Source of the DNA: Mortierella sp. BCC40632
Lineage: Eukaryota > Mortierellomycota > Mortierellomycetes > Mortierellales > Mortierellaceae
Direction: 5' to 3'
Assembly (NCBI GenBank): GCA_011634665.1
Contig: WAEK01000006.1
Location: forward strand, 1,197,001 to 1,261,000
Length of the DNA: 64,000 bases
Below the pieces are notes generated by a model. That model was given only the letters and a program-made list of their open reading frames with translations. It was not told where the DNA came from and made no database searches. Position numbers and translations under genes: made by a program. Of the stretch, positions 45,001-55,201 are shown in pieces. Each line of letters opens with the position of its first letter. The stretch's first letter is position 1.

Positions 45001-46572
45001 AAAGTAATAGCATCTTCAAGTCGTCTTGGTTTATTCGGGTCGGGGATCGTTCCTTGGCGAATAGCCTCTTCACGCTCACGGACTCGCTTTTCCTTGAGCT
45101 GCATTTTCCGATTATGGAGTGGAGGAAAGTGAAAATGGGGAGACGAAATTGGAAGAGTTACAGATGTCCCAGTTTCCCGTGGTTGGGCCATCCGAGTTAT
45201 AGAGCAATCAAAGAGGGAACGAAAGGATTCCAGAGTCGAAAAAAGATAGAGTGTGTTGGTGTGAGCGCCTTTGGTTCCGGATGCTATATCATTCTTGTTA
45301 CGAAGCAAAGCATTCACCTCGCCCTATAGAGCGTAAAATCAGCAGCAAAAAAAAGTAAAGAAAATATCGCACCTCATCATATCGATTTCCGACCGGTACT
45401 GCGTTGAATCGGGCTAGTCTGCTGTCAGCATCAGGAGGTTCGCTAGTATTCTCCTTGGAGGAAAAACTAGAGGGTCCAGAAGAGGATGTCACCGGAACAG
45501 ACTTGGGTGCTGAAATGATTGCTGGTGCCACAAAGATCGACTCGGCTGGTCTCTTCTCCGTAAAAGCCGAAGTTACTCCAAGTCCTCCTCCAGTCCCTGC
45601 TCCTGCTCCTGCTCCTGTCGGGTTTGCAAAGGCTGACCCGGTGTAAAAGGCACTGGTAGGACCGCCACCTGATGAAAAAGCAGACGTCATAGATGTTGAT
45701 CCTGAGAACTGAGAAGTTGATTGACCCGTAAATCCGGATGGACTACTATTAAAAGCACTCTGCGTCGTAGATAAAGTTGGCTGTCCTTGATTTCCAAAGG
45801 CATTGAAGGTTATTGAACCTTGAGGGTGTGCCTCCATAGAAGCATCATTGACAGCTCCAGATGATGATTGATTAAATCCAATAGGCTGTTGTTGTTGCTG
45901 CTGTTGCTGTGGCTGCATGTGGCTTCCATCAGCACGCCATTGCAAAGACCGATACTGTCCTGGAGCTCCTCCTCCTCCCCCTCCTCTGCCTCCGCGACCG
46001 CCTCCACGTCCGCGACTACTATTGTTGCTCCCCTGGTAGTTTCCTCCTGCATTAAATGACATCGGATCATCTCCTACGGCAGGTCCAGATGCGAATCCAT
46101 GTGCGCCTTGTGAGTGAGGCTGTGTAGATGAGCCCTGGTTTAACCCTGGAGCGACATATGTCATATTGGCACCTCCACGACCTCCAGCACCAGCTCCGCC
46201 TCCACGGCCGCCTCGATAATTATTATTACTCCCCCGGCCTCGACCTCGACCTCGACCGGACCCTGCATGTGGATCAAAGGCCATGGATGGGTCCTGCTCT
46301 TGGTGTTGGTGAAACCCTTGGTTGCCAGTAGTATTCCCGAATTGGGTTGGAGTCTTGTTTTGAAAGACAAACGGACTGTTGCCAGCAGCATTGAGATTAT
46401 TGCTTTTGTGGTGATGTTGTTGATGTGGGTGAGGTGATCCAAAAGCACTTCCTCCTCCTCCACCTCCACCACTACCAGTCCCAAACGACGACTGACCTCC
46501 AAAGGCACTGCCACCACCAAAGCCTGCAGCGGCTCCTGCACCTGTCGAGAATGGGTTCGTGTCCATGTTCAT
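39030..46572 (-). CDS. SAC3: Sac3/GANP-like mRNA export factor (TREX-2 scaffold)
   Basis: Scaffold of the TREX-2 complex that links transcription to mRNA export at the nuclear pore. Ten minus-strand exons (46572-45373, 45098-44919, 44829-44716, 44615-44378, 44242-43691, 43525-41509, 41379-40624, 40475-40348, 40243-39721, 39582-39030) join in frame to 2086 residues. Residues 1-400 carry FG-type repeats (SAFGGQSSFG, PFVF) and two RGG-rich blocks. The Sac3 domain (about 400-750) has RRLEDAITFVGTCMDMCPEY (427-444), RPAAGADQPLPSDVRPP and LDYLMTEI. A Pro/Ala/Ser-rich part with FNFG and FTF motifs follows, then a helical stretch at about 1080-1215 that matches the CID region binding Sus1/Cdc31. Residues about 1430-1730 resemble the GANP (MCM3AP) C-terminal region, giving animal-like rather than yeast-like length. 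Introns 2 and 4 use GC donors. Confidence 0.9.
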
Positions 46573-47390
46573 GATGACGGCCTCGACTTGCTTGTTGATT
46601 CGTTTGTGGTTTCCTGAGATGTTGTTAATCCACGAGTCCGGGATGGTGTGTGTGTGTGTGTGTGAACCGAATCTCCTGATCCAGGAAAGACACGTTTCCT
46701 GGTTCTCTCTCACTCTCTCACTCTCACTCTCACTCCTCCTCCTCTTTGCTCCTTGTCAGGGGTGAATGAATCCAGAGATGGAGAGCAACGGCCGTGTGAA
46801 GAAGTATCTGCAGGAGAAAACATTAAAGAAAAAAAAAAAGAAGAGATGAACCCATCATTCATCAGCGTTACAATGTTCGAACACGATCTCTCATGGAAGC
46901 ATGGTCGTGACCATTGGAGCCACCAACGACCTGATTCCTCTCCATTGTGCTTACGCGCCTTCGTTTACCGTTATTGGAAGCAGGGAGAGAAGTATGAATG
47001 ATAGGAAGGGGGGAAGGAGCCCTTGGTGTTGGATAGAAAAAAGAGACAACCCTTTTTTTTTCTTTTCCTCGTGATCTGAGAAACGTGGAGAGTAGTAAAA
47101 GATCAATAGGGTCGGACGACGCGTAAAGTGATGGTGGTGTGAAGCATGGAATTAAAGTGCGTTTCTGGTGGCATCGGAGATGGGGAGGAGGAGGATAACA
47201 GAATGAGTTGAAGGGGAGGAGGGGGGGGGTAGGAGAACGAATGGAGGTCGAGGATGAAGAAAGGAAAGAAAAGGAATGCTGGATGGCCAAGTCCACAAGG
47301 ATCCAAGGCTCGTCTGCACAGGTCAAGAAAGAAAGAGAGAAAGAAAGAAAGAAGGAAAGAGCGGAGCAGAGAGGGATGGAAACGCCATGT

Positions 47391-47429
<39 letters not shown>

Positions 47430-47742
47430 GATTCACTAGAGCTTCCCTCCTTGTGGCTTGGACGATCACCTTGGTAGCGCCCAATGGATAGAGAGGAGAG
47501 AGAGAGAGACTCTGAGAAAACCTTCAGTGCAAAAGTATGTTCTTATAGCCCTGAAAATGAGGGTATCATGTTGGCTTCAATGGCTGAGCTGAATGCATTG
47601 CTTATTGTTACTACTATACAGTGATACGCACTTTCTTTCCTTGCATCAATGTGAGCTGCAACGATGAAAAAGAAAAGAAAAGGATAGAAGAAGAAACAAA
47701 AAAGAAAAGGAAAGAATAAAAGGAAAAAGACACTACTCTACT
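46573..47742. other. Intergenic: Sac3 upstream and Nvj2-like 3' end
   Basis: Contains CT, GT and AG microsatellites, a G run near 47221 and a 37-nt A run at 47392-47428. The frame extending the Sac3 start upstream has no ATG. No other gene seen. Confidence 0.6.
47392..47428. repeat. 37-nt A run
   Basis: Pure A tract between the Sac3 and Nvj2-like genes, following purine-rich repeats. Confidence 0.95.
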
Positions 47743-50700
47743 CTAGTCGTTCATCTTCATCCCTGCTAACAACGGGTCATCCTCACTCATCCTTCGATCT
47801 CCTGTAGCCCGTCTTGTCAACAGGGGTGGGTGCAGCCCTGCATTTACGATGGCATTCCTACCGCTCCCAATCAGACTACTGCTTCTCTTCAGCAGCATAT
47901 CTTTCTTTTGCTTGAGAGACGCAAGTCGATCGTAGCTATTTTTTCGCCCATGTTCCTTATTCACTGCAGGCGGCGCTAATCCCTTGGAGGAGTCTGTTGA
48001 GTCTACACCATCCTCTGATTGACCAGTCGCTTCCTGTGGTTGGTGGGGTCGTCTGTTGGAACCAGCAGCTGTAAAGATGCCTGCTGGGTGGTGATTGCCG
48101 ATCGTCATCGTTAAACCAGAGCTGCTAGCGCTCGAGTTGGACCGGGGTCGTCGTAGTCGATTCTCTTCTAAGATTCCCTTGATGCCAGCATTGGAAGAAG
48201 GTCCCGACCCTAACTTTACCCCTGTCGTTGTCATCCCCTTATCCTCAACGGCTGTCCCCGCAGTCCCTGTTGAGTCTTCTCCTGATTCTTGGGCTTCTTC
48301 TCCACCTTCCATTTGCTTTTTCCCTAATTTAAGTCTTGCTGATGTCTCAGATTCGACGCGTCCGTGCTGTGAGTCCTTTTTTGCTTCTTCAGCTCTTTGA
48401 CTTTCTTTGCGGTCATCAGTCAAAGATTGGTATAACGGATCATCCCCTGGTGAGACAATGGCGTCATCCGATCCGTCCTGTCCACTCTCAGAATCCTCAC
48501 TCGTTGGCGTCTCCAATGATGCCAAGCGTCGTAGTGAGCTGATAGAGTCCTTCTTGCTAGGGCCTTTAAATGTTTCTCCTTGTCCATTTGAACTGATGCC
48601 ACTGCTGCTGCTCGAACCCGAGAGCACACGCGTGCCATAGGGATCTGACCCATTGTTCAAAATCAAACGTGGAAGCACTGACTGAAGTTTCGATGTTCCT
48701 CCCCCTGCACCAGATCCTGATCCAGTGCTCGAGTAATGAAGTGTGCCAATGTTTGAGGGCGACGTCCTGATCGCCGTGGCAATAGATGTTGCCACTGTCG
48801 GCTTGGTGTTCAACTTTGCAGCAGTAACTCCATCAATTCCTCCAGACGATCCAACCGAGTCAGAAGAGCGATTTGAAAAATGCACCTGCGAGAACCGCTT
48901 CAGCTTGGCCGCAACCGAAGACGCCAATGCAGAGGATGTACTGGTGTTGGTCGAACTACTGTTGTTTCCAGGATTCAAATACAAAGCACCAGTATTGCTG
49001 TTGACAGGTGGTGGGGTTCCTGTCGTAGCTGTGCGGGATGGAGGGCCGGATGGTTCAGAATCTACATCCGAGTCCGTCGAGTTGGAACTCCAAGAGTGCT
49101 TCCGACCATCGGACGAGTCAATATGTGGAGGAGCGGAGGCTACATCAGACATGACCGAGCTATCGCTACCTCTACGACCAATGGTACCAGCCTTGGTCAA
49201 TGTGCTTCCTGAGGAATGGATCGATCCTCCTCCATTGTTCATACCACTAGATCCAGACGACTGCCCAACTTTGACTGGATCAATATCGCTCTCATCGACC
49301 GAATCTGAGGATACCTCCTCATCTCCCTCAAAGATCCCTCCTGTTCCATGCGAGCCAAAGAATGGATAGTCATCCATGTTGGGCAACACAATTGCTTCTG
49401 CCATTGCCTCTCGGATCTTGGACTCGATCGCGCTTAGAACCATGTTGAGTTTGATAGCCTTGTCTGCCACGATGGGCTCGATCACAATGTCCATTTCGGG
49501 TGGTTCTTGGAAGCCGATCCAAAATCGGTTCGAGGGTGGGGCCTTGATCCTAAGCGTCATCATTCCCGAGATGGACTTGACTAGCACTGCCAGCACAATC
49601 GTCACTTTCATTGGTTTTAATGTTGCCAGACCCAGGCCAACGTCAACCTCAATCTCAACCCGTACTCCTCCCCGATACGACAGATGGAACTCTGCCGTCA
49701 GCTCTCCATTGCGTGCAAGCTCAATTAGCTTGGTACGGGTGATATAGGGGATACTGTGGCCAATGTCGAACGACTTGACCTTGATTTCGCCCAAGAACGA
49801 TGGTCGCTTCAGTTTGAGGGTCTTGCGAGTGATCTTCTGAATAAAAATCTCCTGGATCCGCTTAGTCCTGTAAACACCAAGAAAGATACGGCCCAGGAAA
49901 GAGTTGAACCAGCGCGTGTGCTCGTGGTACTTGTCGGAGTGGAGGATGCGAATATGATTTTCAATGGCTTCGGGATCAAATTGGGCCTTGTCCCGGACCA
50001 TTTTCTTTGTTCCGGGCTTTTGTAGTTTGGAGGCGTGGAGTAGGGCCAAGTACCTGTGGAAAGGAAAAAGTATCATTCCGGTTAGGGAAAGAGGAAAAAA
50101 AAAGAAGAGGGAGAGATAGAGAGAAAAGAAAGTATGCAAATGAGGCGTTTCTACGAAATAGATTGACTGCTTCCTCTCCCTCCATCTCTCTCACTCCCCG
50201 TTCTTACTCCTGTCAGGGGGAGAACGAGGAAGCAGGAAGAGGCATTGGAGGTTCAACCAGTCCAAAAAGGATACTTACCAGTCTTCCTTAATGACGGGAG
50301 ATTGGATAAAAATATAATACTCATCCTGCCCACTGTCAATCACTCCAGCGGAGCTCGCCGCCGTAGGGATCCGCTTGATTTGGATTGGATGCTCCTTGTT
50401 AAAGACTTCGTTGTCGGGTAAGTTTTTGGGAAAGATCCGCACTTCGTACAGCTTCATCGGTACCACCGCCTTGCATTCCCGCTGCTGGTCACTCTCATAC
50501 AGGAACAAGGTATCATATCGCAAGACGGCATAATACGAGTCCTTGGGCCGTGTGTTCTTGGGCTGGAAGAGCATGTTGGTCATGTAATCCGAGATCGATT
50601 CCGCTGCGGGTCCTAATCGAGGCACTCGCGTCATTCGCACATACCCTTCCTTGTTCAGGCGTGGGTCAGACTGGACGAGGACCTCGGGCTTGCGCTTTGT

Positions 50701-51381
50701 CGACTGCTTGGTGGTCGGTGTAGAGGTCTTTTTAGAGCCCCTTGTCGTCATCGTGTCTTTGGGTCCTTGTCTGTTCATCCGCTCGTCCGAGTCCTCATCA
50801 CCATGATCGCCATGGTGGTCGTCTTCGTTATCTCGGTCGTGAGGACGAAGATCCCCATGCTCTTCGCTTTCGCTGTCATGTTGAAGGCCAGGCTGTTCAT
50901 CCTCTGAAGAGTCAATCTCGGTTGTACCGGTGGACGAAGAGTCTTGTTTGCGTATCCGGGCAGGGGCCGAGTTCACAGAGGCGGCAGAAGATGCCGATGA
51001 AGACGAGGATACAGGTGATAATTTGGTCGCAGGCTTTGTCTGCGACTGATCCGATCGGGACTTGTGTCTCCTCCAGTGAAGTCGAGCATTATTGTCCGAT
51101 GCGGTGGCGGTCGATGTCCCGGTCGGGAGGTCTTTATCATTATCCTTTTCTCTGTCCTCAAGAGTATCGGCGTAGAGAGGGTCGTCATCGTCAATAAGTT
51201 CGGCAGCAGTGACAGCATTGGAAGCAGCGGTGAGAGAGGCGGCAGACGGCAGGTCGGTAGGCCTTGGCAAGGAAGGATCGAGCGTCGGCAGTCTGATCCA
51301 GAGGACGAGGACGGTCACGATTAGGGTCAGCGGGATAAAAGTCACGCCGCCAAGCAAGTAGAAGAACAAGTATGGATGCAT
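47743..51381 (-). CDS. Nvj2/TEX2-like PH-SMP lipid transfer protein
   Basis: Predicted ER-anchored lipid-transfer protein of membrane contact sites, 1137 residues; exons 51381-50279 and 50053-47743. An N-terminal membrane span (about 5-29) is followed by an acidic/Ser-rich linker. A PH domain (about 245-385, starting KEGYVRMTRVPRL) is split by the intron. An SMP domain (about 405-600) contains WFNSFLGRIFLG, FIQKITRKTL, FLGEIKVKSFDIGHSIPYI and PPSNRFWIGFQEPPEMDI. The order TM-PH-SMP is that of yeast Nvj2 and animal TEX2, which move ceramide or other lipids between ER and Golgi/vacuole (family knowledge). The 500-residue C-terminal tail is Ser/Gly/Asp-rich and probably disordered, much longer than in yeast. 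The ATG is the first in frame; upstream is a pyrimidine-rich leader on the sense strand. Confidence 0.9.
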
Positions 51382-51763
51382 TCTTGCGGTCGTTTCTCTT
51401 CAGCTCTCCCGTAGGAGAGACAGCTTAGAGAATGTATTTAATATCTCGCTATTGCTACTGTTGTTGCTGGCTGCTAATGACGGGGCCGGAAGAGGGGCCG
51501 GAAAAGAAGCTGGAGACAGAGTCAGAGACGACGGAGAGAACGCAAAAGTGTGTGTGAGAGCTCTCGGACAGTCTCTTCTGGGAAAAAGACAATTTGGAGG
51601 GGAATGGCAGACTGAAGAATCGAGTGCGGGAGACAAGAGAAAAGAGAGAGAGAAAGAAAAGAGGAAGAATGAAAGAAAGAAAGAGTCGCAGAAGTCAAGC
51701 GGAACAGCAAGGAGAGAAAGGCAAAGGCGATGTAGTGGACAAGACCAATGGGGAGAATGAAGG

Positions 51764-51769
<6 letters not shown>

Positions 51770-51824
<55 letters not shown>
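51770..51824. repeat. (AG)n microsatellite
   Basis: About 27 AG units, upstream of the Nvj2-like gene on its template strand. Confidence 0.92.
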
Positions 51825-51827
<3 letters not shown>

Positions 51828-52633
51828 ATGGATCGGATAAACAGGGCTATTAAAAATATGGGGGAGTGCCGATGGATTCCCAGCAGGGGGGGAAGAGGAA
51901 GAGGAAGAGGAAGAGAGGATGCAGTCGTCGTCGCCAACGTGGTCAGCGCTGGAGGAACGGCGCAGATGGGCGGCTGAGCGCAAGGATGAAAGCGAAGCGG
52001 ATGCAGAGAGAGAGAGAGAGAGAGTGGATCGAGAGAGAAAGTCTCTCTGCGATAAACAGGCATTTATATGGGGGGCTTGTATAAAAACATTACCCCTACC
52101 CACGGACCTTTCTACCGCGTCTTTTGGTTGTAACCATGGCTGTGGCCTATTCTCTCTTTCTCTCTCTCTCTCTCTCGCTCTCCCCTCTCTCTGGCCCTTT
52201 CACGAGTTCTTTCGCTCAATCTACTGATTCCTCGGTTCCTTCACCTTCGACTGCTTCCAGACAGACATACTGTATCAATGGTATTGTCGCTCAAGTCAAC
52301 ATGTGGCCCAATCGTCCAACAATCCAGCGCTTGTCGTGCTCCTTTGACTCCTGTCCCTGTCTATGCCTGCCCCTGGCATAGCATAGCAGAGGCATGGCAT
52401 GATGGATGGCAGCGGTTCCTTTAAACGAGCGCGTGTTGCAGCACGTCCTCGCGACTCGCACATGCAACCATGCGGGTCCACACAATTATACTCACACACA
52501 ACACACACACACACACACTTACGGCACTCACTCACTCATTCACAAACTCACACACTTCCACAGGCACCCGTTTCCGATGGTTGATTGGTTTATTGGCCAA
52601 GTCGCAGGCTTTCTTAAAGTTGTCCCCCCAGAG

Positions 52634-52717
<84 letters not shown>
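52634..52717. repeat. 84-nt uninterrupted A run
   Basis: The longest homopolymer in the window. It starts after CCCCCCAGAG and ends at GGAATAG, 52 bp beyond the stop of the minus-strand S/T-rich gene, so that gene's transcript would carry it as U84 in a 3' UTR. Confidence 0.95.
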
Positions 52718-52719
<2 letters not shown>

Positions 52720-52769
52720 AATAGATAAGATTATTATAAAATACATTCAAAAGTGAACACTGTTGTTGC

Positions 52770-55092
52770 TCATGGTTGCAACGACAGCACAGGTACCTGG
52801 TGCGCCGGCACCAGCAAACTCTCGCGGACAGTCACTTTACGCGCGACCTTGATCACCGCAGCTTCACATCGTTCGTCGTCCTCGATACCGCTCTCGCTGC
52901 CAACAAACGTCGCACAACTTTCGTTTCCTGTTGGCCATGGTCCTCTTCTCAAGGCTTCAATCCACCGATCTTCACCCTGTGGAGACTCGGCCCCGGTCAT
53001 TGTCGTTCTTCGTTGGAGGAGCACCATCGATGTCGGCCGACAAACGGGTCCTGCCCGATGGAGTCGCCCCTGCAGCCGCCATTCATCCTCGAGATGCATC
53101 CGTTCTTCAATCGTAAACCGATCGCGTTTCTGCAACTCCTGCGCAAACTGCCACACACGACTTGATACCTGTGTGGCACTTCGACTTCTTCGTCCCACAG
53201 TGGCCGAGTCCACTATTATCGGTGTGGGTGCGGACACAGGACCGCCACAGGCATCGGGCAGGGATACATTCGACATTTGGGCCTCATAGTCTGCTTGACC
53301 ATACACCAACTGGCTCTGCCGTCGCCGTTGGAGTTGGTCTGGCGTGGGACCATGTTCATCGTCCGTTTCATCATCACCAGAGAATTGACTGTAATATGTG
53401 TTCAGGTTCTCTTGTTGCTCCTCTTGTTCCCGTGGGGAGACCTGTTGGTGCAATGGTGACAGGTACTGTGGGGAATGCAGATGAGATGACTTTATATTAC
53501 TATTGATTTGGTTGGAATGGGCCGGCAGCGCCGTCGATCCAACATCGCTGGTCCAGCTCACGTTCTCATGATAGGGAAACATGGTACAACTGCTACCGCT
53601 TATGTTGCTGCCGGCCTGTGCAGAGCCAAGGCCTTGGCCAAGACCGAGACTACTGCTGCTCTCGTTCTGATATTGTCGTAAGAAGGGGCGGTTGCCCACG
53701 GGTGTTGAGCTGTACTGACGAATGATCCATTCACGCTCTTCAGGAGTCGCGTCTGCTATCCGTTGTGAGAGCTCCTCCTCCTCAACCATTTGCCACAATG
53801 CCTTGATTGTACGCGCGTACTCTTGCGCCTATTCAACAAAAATATCATCCGGTGGTGTTGTTAGCCCCCATTGTTCTAATCCTGGAAGGGGAGGAAGCTG
53901 GTGTCTTCACCAAGTGGGGTAAAAAGAATTCAAAAATAAACAAGCTAGATCGACATACCACAGTCTCTGTTGCTGGAAGTGTCTCTGTCGAGCCTCCGAA
54001 CTTAGAGGAGAACCTCCGGAAGAGCTTGGTGGGTTGCCTCTTTAGCTTTGGAAGAGGGAGGATGGTCTGCCTGGACGGAATGTTGGCAATCGGTTGACTA
54101 TGCATGTGCATACAGGGCTGACCTAGACACTCTTCGTCCCTCACCTCTACTGGCTGAGCGCGCTGGAGCCTCAATGGACTCGGACTCGATGCAGCCTTGT
54201 GAAGAGGTAGTGGAGGCAGAGCTGACTGTGGAGACAACAGCGAGAGTGATGATGCAGCTAGAGGGTGCTGTTGCTGTTGACGTGATTGCTTGTCAGCCTT
54301 TTTGGGCCATTGCCTCGCATCTTCAGTTGAGGCCATTGCAGCGGTGGTACACGATTTGACTTCATAGAGCCCTGACCTGGGTCGAGACCGTGCACCACCA
54401 AGTCGAATAGGCAACGAAAAGAACGAGGGAGGCTTAATAGGTGTGGTATTGCTTCTCTGAGGGGCAACCAGGGGTGAAGTCGCCACCGTCTCTGCCGCCA
54501 CATGACATGTCGCGCCTTCGGTTGTGGTCATTGACGGCAGAGGCGGCAAGGGTCGATTGCAGTCGTACGCAGACAAAGGTCGAGCTGAGCTAGGCTTGGC
54601 TGCTGTCCGCTTTGGTTTCAAGAAAGATCCTGTCCTGGTCGCGGGGATGGCTGTCAAAGACACGGTTGTGGTCGCGTTTGAGGCCTCTGGCAGGGTCAGT
54701 TCGTCCTGGCATCCATCGATACAGGACAGAGTCGCATCTGTTGCAGTAGTTGTAGCGGTGACAGTTGTGGTGGTGGGCGTCATTGCTGCGACGGTAGTCG
54801 TGGCCGAAGGTTGCGCAATGGATGAAGCGAGCGTGGTTCGGGAGCCAAGAGCCGATGAAGCGGGTGCAGCAATCATCATCATTGAGGCAACGACGACGGG
54901 AGCGCGACGACGAGAGCGCGAGCTCTCAGAATGGCTGTCGGAAGTAGTTGCAAAGCTGGTGGCCGTAATCAGTGAGGGTGAGCTCATGGGTGAAGTCGTT
55001 GACTGGGCGTACTTTGGGCCAGCAGGAACAGCGGTGGTCGTAGCCGCACGCTTCCGCTTGAACAGATGCTTGGCAATCGTGAGTGCGGCCAT
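52770..55092 (-). CDS. Unrecognised Ser/Thr/Ala-rich protein, 2 exons
   Basis: A 730-residue protein from exons 55092-53959 and 53828-52770; the donor is GTATGT and the acceptor AATAG, phase 0. Exon 1 is low complexity (Ala/Thr/Ser/Pro, with basic patches such as KHLFKRKRAA near the start and TKLFRRFSSKFGG near its end). Exon 2 has two segments that look structured: AQEYARTIKALWQMVEEEEL followed by RIADATPEEREWIIRQY, right after the junction; and VWQFAQELQKRDRFTIEERM with HLEDEWRLQGR further on. Both are helical and acidic/basic, so they may be conserved interaction modules. No catalytic motif, signal peptide or membrane span is seen. I do not recognise the family. The gene has a CT-rich leader on its sense strand. 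Confidence 0.7.
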
Positions 55093-55169
55093 GGTTGTTT
55101 ATGTAGGTTCGCAAGAGGCCAGTCTTTGGGTCTGTCCGGAAGCGTAAGAGAGTGAATTGAATGGGTGAG

Positions 55170-55201
<32 letters not shown>

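Larger units (their letters stand above)
51382..52769. other. Intergenic: Nvj2-like upstream, 3' end of S/T-rich gene
   Basis: GA microsatellites (CT on the Nvj2 sense strand), CA repeats near 52493-52520 and an 84-nt A run. No supported gene. Confidence 0.6.

Noticed and set aside
45099..45317. Open frame upstream of Sac3 exon 2
   Set aside because: It reads through intron 1. Splicing from 45373 to 45098 gives the conserved NRYDE-LKEKRVRERE sequence in phase; the in-frame intron lacks Sac3 similarity.
46573..46713. N-terminal extension of the Sac3 frame
   Set aside because: No ATG in the extension and it includes a CA/GT microsatellite; the ATG at 46572 is preferred.
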